Below are positions 16,060 through 25,003 of a DNA stretch of 64,000 nt, piece by piece. Source of the DNA: Paenibacillus sp. 1_12 (GTDB lineage: Bacteria; Bacillota; Bacilli; Paenibacillales; NBRC-103111); the NCBI RefSeq assembly GCF_900114475.1, contig NZ_FOTE01000001.1, positions 685,306 to 749,305 on the forward strand. The letters are read 5' to 3'. Position numbers and translations under genes: made by a program. Each line of letters starts with the position of its first letter. Position 1 is the stretch's first letter. The notes below the pieces were generated by a model. The model ran no database searches, was not told the origin of the DNA, and saw only the letters and a list, made by a program, of their open reading frames with translations.

Positions 16060-18618
16060 ATGATGAGTACCAACAATCCTTATCCAACTTTTGGGCTGCC
16101 GCAGGAAATCGAGCGCTTAAGTGAGCTTGCTTATAATTTGTGGTTTAGTTGGAATGACGAGGCCAAAGCGCTATTTTCCCTAATTGATCCTAAACGATGG
16201 GAGCAGACTCTGCATAATCCGGTACGCCTGCTGTTGGATACTGATTCCAAGGTATGGAGTGATCTTACCAGTTCCCCTTCTTTTCTCGAGCAATATGATC
16301 GCGTATGCCAGCAATGGGATGCGTACCGCAGTGACACTACCTGGTTTCAAAAAAACTACCCCGAACATCTTCAGCACCGTATTGCTTACTTTTCCGCCGA
16401 GTTCGGTTTTCATGAATCCTTACAGATTTACTCCGGGGGTCTTGGCATATTGGCCGGAGATCATTGTAAATCGGCAAGCGATTTAGGCATTCCTTTGGTC
16501 GGTATAGGACTTTTATATAAACGTGGTTACTTTTTGCAAAAAATCAATCAGGATGGCCAGCAGCAAGCCGAACAGATCGTCTATGAATTTGACCAACTGC
16601 CCATCCTTCCGGTATTGGATAAGAATGATGAACAGCTCGTTATATCCATTTCGATTGCCGACCGTACGGTTCAGCTGCGAATCTGGCAAGCCCGGATTGG
16701 ACGCATCTCCGTATATTTGCTCGATTCCAATGTGGAGGTCAACAGCCCATGGGATCGCGAGTTAACCGCTCAGCTGTATGGAGGCGATCAGGATATTCGC
16801 ATCGCGCAGGAGCTGCTGCTCGGTATGGGTGGCGTTAAGGCACTGCGGGCGCTCGAGCTGCCTACAGCTGTTTATCATATTAATGAGGGCCATGCTGCCT
16901 TTCAGGCTTTTGAACGAATTCGGGAACAGCTCGAATCCGGTATTCCCTTCCATATTGCCCTGGAGATAATTCGCTCAAGCTCCGTTTTCACAACACATAC
17001 GCCTGTCCCAGCAGGCCACGACGCATTTAAACAAAGTATGGTTGAATATTATTGCAGCAGCCTGCTGGAGCGTTGGAACGATCACAGACATGAAATCCTG
17101 CAGCTCGGTATGGATGACGCCAACCAGTTGTTCAATATGACACACTTGGCTCTGAATACAGCTGCGATGCGCAACGGTGTCAGTAAGCTGCACGGTGAAG
17201 TGTCGCGGGATATGTTCCGCTCATTTCACAACAACATAGGCGTCCAGGAGGTTCCAATCCGTCATATTACTAACGGTGTCCATATGCCTACCTGGCTCGC
17301 GCCCGAGCTAAAGGAGCTGTACAGCCGGTTTTTGCCTGGAAGATGGTTGGAGGATCAAACAAGCAGCAACCTCTGGAAGTCCTTAGAGCTCATTCCTGCC
17401 GAATCCTTGTGGGAGGCTCATAGGGTGCTCAAGGAGCGTATGATCCGGTTTGCTCGGAACAACCTCCGTGAACAGTATGCCAGAAACGGCCAGCCTGCCG
17501 AAAAAATCGAAGGCATACAGCGCTATTTATCTGCTAGTGCTCTCACTATCGGATTCGCACGCCGTTTTGCTACGTACAAGCGGGCTAACCTCATATTTAG
17601 TGATTTGGATCGACTGGACAGACTGGTTAATGATCCGGATCGTCCGGTGCAATTTCTGTTTGCAGGTAAAGCACACCCCGCCGATCAGCCCGGACAAGAG
17701 ATGATTCGCGATATTTACCGAGTATCCCAAATGAATCGTTTTCGCGGCAAAATCATCTTGCTCGAAAATTACGATATGAATATGGCGCGTCATTTGGTTC
17801 AAGGTGTAGATGTTTGGCTCAATAATCCGCGCCGTCCTTATGAAGCAAGCGGCACCAGCGGTCAGAAAGCAGCCATGAACGGTGCCATCAATTTCAGTAT
17901 CCTGGACGGCTGGTGGGAGGAAGGCTTCAATGGGAGCAATGGTTGGAGCATAGAGGGCGATAATCAAGCGGACTGGCATACTCAGGAGCTTGAAAACACC
18001 GAATCCATCTATCGCCAGCTTGAGCAGGAAATTGTTCCTCTCTATTACAATCAAGGCAAACTGCCTGCGCAATGGGTAGATAAGATGAAACAGTCCATTC
18101 AGACCCTTGCCCCTGTGTACAACACTGACCGCATGGTGATGGACTACACGAACAAAGCTTACATGCCTTCTTTAAAGAGAACGCTGCAGTTTTTGGACAA
18201 CGATTATGATCTGGTTACTAAAGTCGCCGATTATAAGAGGTTTATCATTTCCAATTGGCACCATGTGCGATTTATTGAAATTCGAGATGATGTAAATGGA
18301 CAATCTGCTGCATTTGCAGCAAATGCCTCCAATCACAATCTGCAAGGATTGAAGGAAGTGACTGCTACGATCTCGTTCGGTCCGATCTGGTATAAGGATA
18401 CGGTTGTTGAAATCGTGTACTATGAGCATCGCGGTGAGGAATGGCAACCCGTTGTTATTCAGATGGAGCCCAGTAGAGAGCTTGATAACCGTGTTGTCCA
18501 GTTTCAGGCAGCCATCGCGTCCCACCTGCAGCACCTTACCCATTACACCATACGAATCAGGCCTATCAGCCCGAGCTTTGTCAGCTCCTTTGAACTACCA
18601 TTGGTTACAACAACATAA
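16060..18618 (+). CDS. glgP: alpha-glucan phosphorylase (DUF3417-type)
   Basis: An 852-residue enzyme that releases glucose-1-phosphate from alpha-1,4-glucans. The N-terminal ~115 residues are the DUF3417 domain (LSELAYNLWFSWNDEAKALF). The family core follows with YFSAEFGFHESLQIYSGGLG, VYHINEGHAAFQ, HTPVPAGHD and WLNNPRRPYEASGTSGQK. The pyridoxal-phosphate Lys is Lys603 in GTSGQKAAMNG. The length is that of the long, archaeal/actinobacterial-type subfamily. The start is ATG 16060, 5 bases after GGAAGGTGG. It uses spore- or growth-phase glycogen or external maltodextrin; no glycogen genes lie nearby. Confidence 0.95.
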   Translation: MMSTNNPYPTFGLPQEIERLSELAYNLWFSWNDEAKALFSLIDPKRWEQTLHNPVRLLLDTDSKVWSDLTSSPSFLEQYDRVCQQWDAYRSDTTWFQKNYPEHLQHRIAYFSAEFGFHESLQIYSGGLGILAGDHCKSASDLGIPLVGIGLLYKRGYFLQKINQDGQQQAEQIVYEFDQLPILPVLDKNDEQLVISISIADRTVQLRIWQARIGRISVYLLDSNVEVNSPWDRELTAQLYGGDQDIRIAQELLLGMGGVKALRALELPTAVYHINEGHAAFQAFERIREQLESGIPFHIALEIIRSSSVFTTHTPVPAGHDAFKQSMVEYYCSSLLERWNDHRHEILQLGMDDANQLFNMTHLALNTAAMRNGVSKLHGEVSRDMFRSFHNNIGVQEVPIRHITNGVHMPTWLAPELKELYSRFLPGRWLEDQTSSNLWKSLELIPAESLWEAHRVLKERMIRFARNNLREQYARNGQPAEKIEGIQRYLSASALTIGFARRFATYKRANLIFSDLDRLDRLVNDPDRPVQFLFAGKAHPADQPGQEMIRDIYRVSQMNRFRGKIILLENYDMNMARHLVQGVDVWLNNPRRPYEASGTSGQKAAMNGAINFSILDGWWEEGFNGSNGWSIEGDNQADWHTQELENTESIYRQLEQEIVPLYYNQGKLPAQWVDKMKQSIQTLAPVYNTDRMVMDYTNKAYMPSLKRTLQFLDNDYDLVTKVADYKRFIISNWHHVRFIEIRDDVNGQSAAFAANASNHNLQGLKEVTATISFGPIWYKDTVVEIVYYEHRGEEWQPVVIQMEPSRELDNRVVQFQAAIASHLQHLTHYTIRIRPISPSFVSSFELPLVTTT

Positions 18619-18648
18619 ACAACCCGACATGATCATCATTGTCCATTC

Positions 18649-18690
18649 AGCTCCTCTTTCGGCATTTGTATGCGGATTGAGGGGCTTTTG
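18649..18690 (+). terminator. probable terminator of glgP
   Basis: AGCTCCTC (18649-18656) pairs with GAGGGGCT (18679-18686) with one G-T pair, followed by TTTTG. Confidence 0.6.
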
Positions 18691-18780
18691 TACTTACATA
18701 GCTTGCTGCCATTGTGTTATCTGTCAATATTGATTATGATGGAACTATCGTTTCACAAATAACTGATTAATGGTGATTAC

Positions 18781-19458
18781 ATGAAGTGGGATCAAGCTTT
18801 AGCGCTGGAGATCGTTGTCCCTAAAATGAGCTTAAGCCTTATTATTGTTGGTAAGACCAAGGAAGGCCTACCCTTCTTTTTTGAGGACAATTTCATTTTA
18901 CAAAAAGTAAATGCTGAGCAAATGGTCACCACTATCGAGTTTCAAACTCGGAACCCTCTAGAAGATCTGCATGATATTGGTTTTATTGAAATCTCGTTCC
19001 GTGAACGAGGTATTTTGTACTATGCTTTTGTTGAAATGCTCCAGCTATCCGCAACCCAAACTGTTTGCTCACTGACCTTATCTGTCCCTCATGAATTCCG
19101 TACCTTTGAGAATCGCAGAGCTAACCGGATTCAGCTGGATGTCCCTACGTCCCTTACCTGTAGAGTCATCGGGGTACGCAAAACTGCTTCATATCAAGGA
19201 GAAGCCTTTTTCGGATTGATTCACGATATATCCGCAGGTGGTCTTTCTTTTGTAACGAATACACGTATTTTTTATCCTTTGTTACTTGAGCTTAGCTTTG
19301 TACTTCCTAATGATCCACATACCTACATACTACACGGTGAAATCGTCCGGGTAACCAATTGTGCTGATGACTCGTACCGGCTTGCCGTTGAATTCCGTAA
19401 TATTCCCGAGAGCACAGCACAGCTTCTTTACGAATATTGCTCTCAATCCCCGCTATAA
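18781..19458 (+). CDS. PilZ-domain c-di-GMP-binding protein (flagellar-brake-like)
   Basis: A 225-residue cytoplasmic protein with an N-terminal beta-rich YcgR-like module and a C-terminal PilZ domain from about residue 115. The c-di-GMP-binding motifs are present: RRANR in the RxxxR position, and DISAGG in the D/NxSxxG position. It probably slows motility or alters the envelope when c-di-GMP is high, and could respond to the cyclase encoded at 12134. The start is ATG 18781 with a weak GGTGATT site. It is followed by hairpin repeats and then NAD kinase. Confidence 0.85.
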   Translation: MKWDQALALEIVVPKMSLSLIIVGKTKEGLPFFFEDNFILQKVNAEQMVTTIEFQTRNPLEDLHDIGFIEISFRERGILYYAFVEMLQLSATQTVCSLTLSVPHEFRTFENRRANRIQLDVPTSLTCRVIGVRKTASYQGEAFFGLIHDISAGGLSFVTNTRIFYPLLLELSFVLPNDPHTYILHGEIVRVTNCADDSYRLAVEFRNIPESTAQLLYEYCSQSPL

Positions 19459-19488
19459 CGGCTTGTCTGTCGGATATGCCTGTAGCAC

Positions 19489-19562
19489 ATGCTTACGAAG
19501 TTGGCTTTCATTCAGAAAGCCTATAGCGCATGCTTACGATGTTGGCTTTCTAAATGAAAGCC
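19489..19562 (-). repeat. tandem pair of hairpin repeats with the ACTTCGTAAGCAT core (locus A)
   Basis: Read on the minus strand, each unit is a palindrome GGCTTTC...GAAAGCC followed by AACTTCGTAAGCAT or its variant AACATCGTAAGCAT. Cores are at 19489-19501 and 19530-19542, 41 bp apart; hairpins are at 19503-19521 and 19544-19562. The second hairpin touches the AGGAGG of the NAD kinase gene (19566-19571). A degenerate third palindrome, GGC...GCC, lies just upstream (19461-19480). The core is shared with 21091-21169 and 50249-50330, where the palindrome arms differ. Confidence 0.8.
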
Positions 19563-19578
19563 TATAGGAGGAAAAGAT

Positions 19579-20406
19579 TTGAAATATAATGTTGTACATC
19601 GCGGTGATGATATATCGTTCCGCCTCATGCAGACCTTTCATAAACTGGTCGAAAAATACGATCTGATTCATGATCAAGAGAATCCAGATCTGGTGCTTTC
19701 TATAGGAGGCGACGGTACCCTGCTGCATGCTTTTCATCAATATAAGGATCAACTGGAAAGCACTGCATTCGTCGGCATTCATACGGGGCGTTTAGGTTTT
19801 TTTGCAGACTGGAAGCCTGATGAGGTTGAATTGCTGGCAGAATTAATGGGTGAAAGCGCGCGGCAAAATGACCTGCGCATCGTTAAGTATCCCTTGGTGG
19901 AAATTCAAATTACAACACCACTTGGAATCGAGACCCAGCTTGCGCTTAATGAGTTCACTCTAAAAGGCATTGACGCCACGCTGACAGCTCAATTACATAT
20001 TAATGATGAGCCCTTGGAAACCTTCCGTGGGGACGGCATCTGTATTTCTACGCCTGCAGGCAGCACGGCGTATAACAAAAGCCTGGGCGGCGCCATTGTG
20101 CATCCTTCCCTGGATGCGATTCAGATCGCTGAAATCGCCTCAATCAACAATCGTGTATTCCGTACCCTCGGTTCACCGATTATACTGCCAAAGCACCACC
20201 ATTGCGATATTTATCCGCGAGCCAGTCAAAATATTTTACTCTCTCTCGACCATGTGTATAACCAGCGTAACGATATTTTATCTATTCGAAGCATGGTCGC
20301 TGCCGGCAAAAAAGTGAAATTTGCGCGTTTCCGCCCGTTTCCATTTTGGAGCCGTGTGCGTGAAGCGTTTATCGGATATGAGATTCCAATTGAAAACAAG
20401 CCTTGA
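19579..20406 (+). CDS. nadK: NAD kinase
   Basis: A 275-residue ATP-NAD kinase, the enzyme that makes NADP. The signature GGDGT is at residues 43-47 (catalytic Asp45), with GRLGFFADW, NEFTLKG, STPAGSTAYNKSLGG and LDHVYNQR-type conserved blocks. The start is TTG 19579, 7 bases after AGGAGG; no ATG is placed as well. The upstream tandem hairpins sit next to the ribosome binding site. A strong bidirectional terminator follows. Confidence 0.95.
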   Translation: MKYNVVHRGDDISFRLMQTFHKLVEKYDLIHDQENPDLVLSIGGDGTLLHAFHQYKDQLESTAFVGIHTGRLGFFADWKPDEVELLAELMGESARQNDLRIVKYPLVEIQITTPLGIETQLALNEFTLKGIDATLTAQLHINDEPLETFRGDGICISTPAGSTAYNKSLGGAIVHPSLDAIQIAEIASINNRVFRTLGSPIILPKHHHCDIYPRASQNILLSLDHVYNQRNDILSIRSMVAAGKKVKFARFRPFPFWSRVREAFIGYEIPIENKP

Positions 20407-20496
20407 ATATCAAGCCATCACCCTACCACGGTGTTAATTGATAATCTCGTTGCAAACGGCAATGAGCGATTCAATCGCTTCAACTGCTTGGCATAA

Positions 20497-20540
20497 AAAC
20501 AGGGTCAACTCTGCTTGCGAGTTGACCCTGTTTGTTTGTT
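20497..20540. terminator. bidirectional terminator between nadK and yutD
   Basis: AAACAGGGTCAACTC (20497-20511) pairs with GAGTTGACCCTGTTT (20519-20533), with T-rich tails in both directions. Confidence 0.9.
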
Positions 20541-20563
20541 ATAGATGAATGGCTACTAGCTGG

Positions 20564-21073
20564 TTACGTTTTGGCAGGACTGTGATTTTGATTCTGACGT
20601 TTACTGGATTGATGCTGTTTACGTTGATGATGATGCGGTCGCTGATGACGATTATGCTGCTGCTGTGGAGCTGCCGACAATTCATCTTGAGCCTGCTGAA
20701 CTTCCTGCTGCTGTTCTTGTACAGCTGTATCAAGTATTTCTGCTTCCTCATGCTCATTATCATCGTTGGAAGGCTGAAGTTGCTCTATGGGTTGATGTTT
20801 GGAAGGTACCTTCTCAATAATAAAATAAGCACAGCCAAAATTACAATATTCATTCAAATAGTCCTGAAAGGTGGCGATCATGGATTCCTTGGTAGCTTTC
20901 GGATGGTTGTCCTTAAAAAAACCACGCATACGCAGCTGATTGTAGCCCCAATCCCCAACTATATAGTCATAGCGTTCAAGCACTTCGCTGAATCGCTCTT
21001 TAAAGGCATCAGGCTTCCAGCCATTTTTGTGGTCAACGACGACCTCGTAGGTTTTGTTGGCTATAAAGATCAC
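20564..21073 (-). CDS. yutD: YutD family protein with Gln/His-rich tail
   Basis: A 169-residue protein. Residues 1-90 match the YutD family (FKERFSEVLERYDYIVGDWGYNQLRMRGFF, FNEYCNFGCAYFIIEK-like block). The last ~75 residues are low-complexity, rich in Gln, Glu, His and Lys, and are likely disordered. YutD is conserved next to lipA in Bacillales; function unresolved. The start is GTG 21073, preceded by GAGGAGGGG. Two tandem hairpin repeats lie between lipA and this ribosome binding site. Confidence 0.88.
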   Translation of the reverse strand: MIFIANKTYEVVVDHKNGWKPDAFKERFSEVLERYDYIVGDWGYNQLRMRGFFKDNHPKATKESMIATFQDYLNEYCNFGCAYFIIEKVPSKHQPIEQLQPSNDDNEHEEAEILDTAVQEQQQEVQQAQDELSAAPQQQHNRHQRPHHHQRKQHQSSKRQNQNHSPAKT

Positions 21074-21090
21074 TTATTTTCCCCTCCTCA

Positions 21091-21169
21091 GAGTTTTGCC
21101 GTAGGCAAAACTTACTTCGTAAGCATTCACTTTGAGTTTTGCCGTAGGCAAAACTTACTTCGTAAGCAT
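21091..21169 (+). repeat. tandem pair of hairpin repeats with the ACTTCGTAAGCAT core (locus B)
   Basis: Two near-identical units, 43 bp apart: GAGTTTTGCC-gta-GGCAAAAC followed by TTACTTCGTAAGCAT. Palindromes are at 21093-21111 and 21136-21154, cores at 21112-21126 and 21155-21169. The core itself can fold (CTTAC-ttc-GTAAG). The pair fills almost the whole lipA-yutD gap, between the lipA stop (21179) and the yutD ribosome binding site. Confidence 0.9.
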
Positions 21170-21178
21170 GTACCATTA

Positions 21179-22051
21179 CTATATTTGCTGTGCCGATTTA
21201 ACCTGCTCATGCGCATGATAAGAGCTGCGTACTAGTGGTCCCGATTCGACATGACTGAAGCCGCGCTTCATGCCTTCAGCTTTTAGCTCAGCGAATTGCT
21301 CCGGTGTATAATATTTTTTTACCTTTAAGTGTTTAACTGATGGCTGTAAGTATTGACCGATTGTCATGATATTGCAGCCTACTGCACGCAAATCGTCCAT
21401 CGTCTGGAGAATCTCGGACCATTCTTCTCCAAGTCCTAGCATAATACTAGCCTTCGTCGGGATTTCCGGTGCGATTTTCTTGCTTCTGGCGAGCAGTTCC
21501 AGAGTCCGGCTGTATTTGGCCTTGGACCGTACTTTATCGGATAAACGTTCTACGGTTTCGATATTATGGTTCAAAATGTCCGGCTTTGCGGCCAGCACTG
21601 TCCGAAGTGAATCCTCATTGCCCAAGAAATCGGGAATCAGCACTTCGACACCACACATCGGAAGCCGTTTACGAATAGCTCTAATGGTAGCGGCAAATAT
21701 CGAAGATCCTCCATCAGCCAAATCGTCTCTTGCTACCGAAGTAACTACAACGTGCTTCAGACCCATCTGCTCCGATGCTTCGGCCACACGCTCTGGCTCT
21801 TGAAGATCAAGCTCGGTCGGCAAACCTGAATTTACGGCACAAAACCGGCAGGCCCGTGTGCAAATATCACCGAGTATCATAAAAGTGGCGGTTCGATTAG
21901 CCCAGCACTCATGAATATTCGGACATTTAGCTTCTTCACAAACGGTATGCAACGTTTTGTCGCGCATCATATTTTTTAATTCTTTAAAGTTTTCACCTGT
22001 AGTCAGTTTAATTTTCAACCAATCGGGCTTACGTTCTAGTGGTGTAGACAT
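21179..22051 (-). CDS. lipA: lipoyl synthase
   Basis: A 290-residue radical SAM enzyme that inserts two sulfurs into protein-bound octanoate. It has the auxiliary-cluster Cys region [13 protein letters not shown], the radical SAM motif CTRACRFC, and the C-terminal RSSYHA of LipA, whose Ser ligates the auxiliary cluster. Length is normal. The start is ATG 22051, about 9 bases after AGGAA. It is followed on the same strand by yutD, a conserved pairing. It is divergent from larB. Confidence 0.96.
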   Translation of the reverse strand: MSTPLERKPDWLKIKLTTGENFKELKNMMRDKTLHTVCEEAKCPNIHECWANRTATFMILGDICTRACRFCAVNSGLPTELDLQEPERVAEASEQMGLKHVVVTSVARDDLADGGSSIFAATIRAIRKRLPMCGVEVLIPDFLGNEDSLRTVLAAKPDILNHNIETVERLSDKVRSKAKYSRTLELLARSKKIAPEIPTKASIMLGLGEEWSEILQTMDDLRAVGCNIMTIGQYLQPSVKHLKVKKYYTPEQFAELKAEGMKRGFSHVESGPLVRSSYHAHEQVKSAQQI

Positions 22052-22210
22052 CGTGTCATTCCTGCTTTCCGTGGCATAATTCCAAGCTTATGAAGCTATT
22101 ATATCACGAAAGAGCTAACAATCCACTTTCCCTTTTATTTATGTTAAACTGGATATGATAACAATTTAACGGGCAGAGCTCAACTGTCACTATGGAGGCA
22201 ATAGCTTTAT

Positions 22211-23002
22211 ATGATAAATCTTGAATCTATTCTTAAACACGTTCGTTCAGGCGATTTGGACGTTGCAGAAGCACAAAAGCATCTTGAGGAATTCATAAGT
22301 AAACAAAGTCAGACAAGTGATCGTATCGAGGATCTTGGCTATGCACAGCTGGATATTGATAGGGAACGCAGGACAGGATTCCCTGAGGTTATTTATGGAG
22401 AAAGTAAATCAGCTGAGCAAATCTCAGCGATCTTTCAAAATATGATGGTACATTCAGACCGCGTGCTGGCAACTCGTGTAAGCAAGGAAAAAGCGGATTT
22501 TGTGCAACAAGCGATTGCAGGGGTTACCTATCATGAGGAGGCTCGTGTGCTGACATGGTTTAAGGATCAAGCTGCACGTTTGCCCAAGAGCGACGGTTAT
22601 ATTGCTGTTGTATGCGCTGGAACCTCCGATCTCTACGTTGCCGAGGAAGCCGCTTTGACAGCTGAAAATATGGGCTGTCGTGTGGAGCGGGTATATGATG
22701 TAGGCGTTGCCGGTATACATAGACTATTTCGTAAGCTTGATGTTATTCGTGGAGCCAATGCAATCGTCGTTGCTGCAGGCATGGAAGGTGCTCTTGTCAG
22801 CGTTCTTGGCGGACTCGTTTCGAAGCCTGTCATTGCCGTTCCAACCAGTGTGGGCTACGGTGCAAGCTTTCATGGCGTGGCTGCGCTTCTGGCTATGCTC
22901 AATTCCTGTGCGCCAGGTGTGTCCGTAGTCAATATCGATAACGGCTTTGGCGCCGGTTATAACGCCGCATTAATTCATAAAAACACGACAAAGAGGGATT
23001 AA
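22211..23002 (+). CDS. larB: nickel-pincer cofactor biosynthesis protein LarB
   Basis: A 263-residue protein of the PurE-like LarB family, which carboxylates and hydrolyses nicotinic acid adenine dinucleotide as the first step of nickel-pincer (NPN) cofactor synthesis. The C-terminal PurE-like domain has GYIAVVCAGTSDLYVAEEA, VVAAGMEGAL and IAVPTSVGYGASFHG. The start is ATG 22211 with TGGAGG upstream. The larC N-terminal gene starts 2 bases after its stop, so they form one operon. No larA or larE is present in the window, so the rest of the pathway must be elsewhere. Confidence 0.94.
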   Translation: MINLESILKHVRSGDLDVAEAQKHLEEFISKQSQTSDRIEDLGYAQLDIDRERRTGFPEVIYGESKSAEQISAIFQNMMVHSDRVLATRVSKEKADFVQQAIAGVTYHEEARVLTWFKDQAARLPKSDGYIAVVCAGTSDLYVAEEAALTAENMGCRVERVYDVGVAGIHRLFRKLDVIRGANAIVVAAGMEGALVSVLGGLVSKPVIAVPTSVGYGASFHGVAALLAMLNSCAPGVSVVNIDNGFGAGYNAALIHKNTTKRD

Positions 23003-23004
23003 CG

Positions 23005-24174
23005 ATGAAAATAGCGTTTTTTGATTGCTTTTCGGGTATTAGTGGAGACATGAGCCTGGCGGCTCTTGTCGATGCGGGTGCTGATCGTCATTACATTGAG
23101 GAGGAACTGAGCAAGATTCAGATCGAGCCTTTTTCTCTGGAGTGGAAACGTGTTAATAAAAAAGGGATTTCCGCGTTAAAAATGGACGTTATACTTGATC
23201 CACACTCCCCCCCTACCCACCATCGGCATTATTCCGAAATTGTAAAAATCATTAACAGCTGCGGCTTTAATGACCGAGTAGTCGCATTAAGCACGGCTAT
23301 CTTTGAGAAAATTGCTATTGCTGAAGCCAAAATTCATAATATCCCTATCGAAACCGTTCATTTTCACGAGGTCGGTGCCATCGATTCTATTGTTGATGTA
23401 ATCGGCGTTGCACTTGCTTTGGATTCGTTAGAGGTCGAGAAAATCTGGTCCTCTCCAGTACCCCTTGGCTCTGGAACGGTTCGCTGCGACCATGGGATTT
23501 ATCCTGTACCCGCGCCTGCAACCTTGGAAATGATGCGTGGTCTGCCTATCGCTCCAACCTCCTATAGCATGGAAATGACGACACCAACAGGTGCTGGGAT
23601 CATTGCTGGTGTAGTTGATGAATTCTCCAAGGGTTTTCCGTCGATGATCGTTGAAACAATCGGATATGGCGCCGGAACTCGTGACTTGCCGAACCAGCCG
23701 AATGTACTTCGTGTCGTTATCGGAAAAACAGACCCTTTTATTCCCAAATATCAAGTTCAGCAGCAAGAAATTCAAAGCCATGGACAAATGCAAGAGCACG
23801 AGCATCATCACAAAGAGCATGGTCATGATCATAGTCATGGTCACGATCACGGCCATAGCCACGATCACGAGCATGATCACGATCATAGCCATGGTCACGA
23901 CCACAGCCACGATCACGGTCATAGTCATGATCATAGTCACGAGCATAGTCACGGGCATTCCCATGGACACGAGCATACTCATGAGCAGGAACATAGTCAC
24001 TTGCGCAATCTGGATCAAGGACGTTTTCGTATGATTGAGCAGCCTCATAGCCATAGCCATTCCCACGCTCACTCTCATACGGATGATCACGATGCTGATC
24101 ACGATCATCATCACAAGCACGATCCTTCCCTTCATGGACAGTGCACAGATATTCCTCCAGATTTGAAACAGTAG
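23005..24174 (+). CDS. larC: nickel insertion protein LarC, N-terminal half (LarC1) with a His-rich tail
   Basis: 389 residues. Residues 1-~250 match the N-terminal part of LarC (AFFDCFSGISGDM, VHFHEVGAIDSIVDVIG, TTPTGAGIIAG, GYGAGTRDLPNQPNVLRV), which with LarC2 uses CTP to insert nickel into the pincer cofactor. From ~residue 260 to 380 the protein is an extremely His-rich tail of HDHSHGH-type repeats, a likely nickel store, normally a linker inside full-length LarC. The expected C-terminal domain is missing: the frame stops at 24174 and a terminator follows. The missing half is on the opposite strand at 24344-24817. The start is ATG 23005 after AGAGGGATT. Confidence 0.92.
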   Translation: MKIAFFDCFSGISGDMSLAALVDAGADRHYIEEELSKIQIEPFSLEWKRVNKKGISALKMDVILDPHSPPTHHRHYSEIVKIINSCGFNDRVVALSTAIFEKIAIAEAKIHNIPIETVHFHEVGAIDSIVDVIGVALALDSLEVEKIWSSPVPLGSGTVRCDHGIYPVPAPATLEMMRGLPIAPTSYSMEMTTPTGAGIIAGVVDEFSKGFPSMIVETIGYGAGTRDLPNQPNVLRVVIGKTDPFIPKYQVQQQEIQSHGQMQEHEHHHKEHGHDHSHGHDHGHSHDHEHDHDHSHGHDHSHDHGHSHDHSHEHSHGHSHGHEHTHEQEHSHLRNLDQGRFRMIEQPHSHSHSHAHSHTDDHDADHDHHHKHDPSLHGQCTDIPPDLKQ

Positions 24175-24195
24175 CTCCAATCCACTCAAACAGAG

Positions 24196-24237
24196 AAGGA
24201 CACCCACAGGAAGATAACTCTTCTACGGTGTCCTTTT
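24196..24237 (+). terminator. terminator downstream of larC1
   Basis: AAGGACACC (24196-24204) pairs with GGTGTCC (24227-24233), followed by TTTT. It shows that the larB-larC1 transcript ends before the convergent larC2 gene. Confidence 0.8.
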
Positions 24238-24343
24238 CGTTCATAGTATTTCCTTGTTGAGTTTCCATCCACTGCTTTTTTATGAATCTGTGGAGCCCTC
24301 GATACGTTGCTTCTTGCAGCTTATCTCCCTATTCCTGCCAGCA

Positions 24344-24817
24344 CTACCTGCCCTTATTCGCAAATTGGCGTTTCACCTCTTCATAAACCTGCTTCAAAGG
24401 GACACCATGCTCTAGCGCTGCCTGCTCACATTCCTTGAATTCCGGAGCAAATTGAACCATTTCGCCGCGGTGATAGCCGATTTTCACATTGATCATTCCC
24501 CAAGGTGTAGAAACCTGCTCAAAAGAGCGTCCCAGCCTATGGCAGGATGCCCGCAAATACCGAAGGCCAATAGTTGTCGTTTCGCTAAAGATCACTTCTT
24601 CTATCGACTGTAGTTTCCGTTCATCAATCAACACGTTCAACATCATGCCGGGCCTTCCTTTTTTCATAATTATCGGAATCCAGTACACATCATTTGCTCC
24701 AGCATCAAACAACCGATCTGTAACATAAGGACAAATCTCCGGATTCATATCGTCAATATTGGCCTGAATGAGCAGCATATCCTCATCAATGTGCTCTTCA
24801 CGATGTTCAAAACCCAT
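24344..24817 (-). CDS. larC2: nickel insertion protein LarC, C-terminal half (LarC2), encoded convergently
   Basis: A 157-residue protein that matches the C-terminal domain of LarC: LLIQANIDDMNPEICPYVTD, LFDAGANDVYWIPIIMKKGRPG, EVIFSETTTIGLR, and a closing EVKRQFANKG. In Lactobacillus plantarum larC1 and larC2 are joined by a programmed frameshift. Here the second half lies on the other strand, with its own ATG (24817) and GAGGG-containing ribosome binding site. Two separately translated halves would have to assemble in trans. The domain reads intact with no internal stop. Confidence 0.9.
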   Translation of the reverse strand: MGFEHREEHIDEDMLLIQANIDDMNPEICPYVTDRLFDAGANDVYWIPIIMKKGRPGMMLNVLIDERKLQSIEEVIFSETTTIGLRYLRASCHRLGRSFEQVSTPWGMINVKIGYHRGEMVQFAPEFKECEQAALEHGVPLKQVYEEVKRQFANKGR

Positions 24818-25003
24818 CCTACATCCCTCTTTCCCATTCCCTTGTCCCTGTTTCAACCTTGATTTTACCAAAAATAAACTTCGTTGAGAATCTGTACCGC
24901 AAGTTTCTATCCGTGGATAAAAGCAGCACTTCCAACATAACCTACTAACACCAATTTGAGCGGACGTACAAAGCCATCATGTCCGGATATGGAGGATAAC
25001 ATC

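Noticed and set aside
21091-21169. The tandem 43-bp repeats as a CRISPR array
   Set aside because: Only two units, the spacer is 6-9 bases, there are no cas genes, and the repeat itself is a hairpin plus a shared core found elsewhere.
23738-24268. Long minus-strand and other-frame open frames across the His-rich region of larC1
   Set aside because: They arise from the repetitive CAT/GAT codon pattern on the opposite strand, and have no ribosome binding site.
23005-24817. Programmed frameshift joining larC1 and larC2
   Set aside because: The two halves are on opposite strands, so no frameshift can join them.
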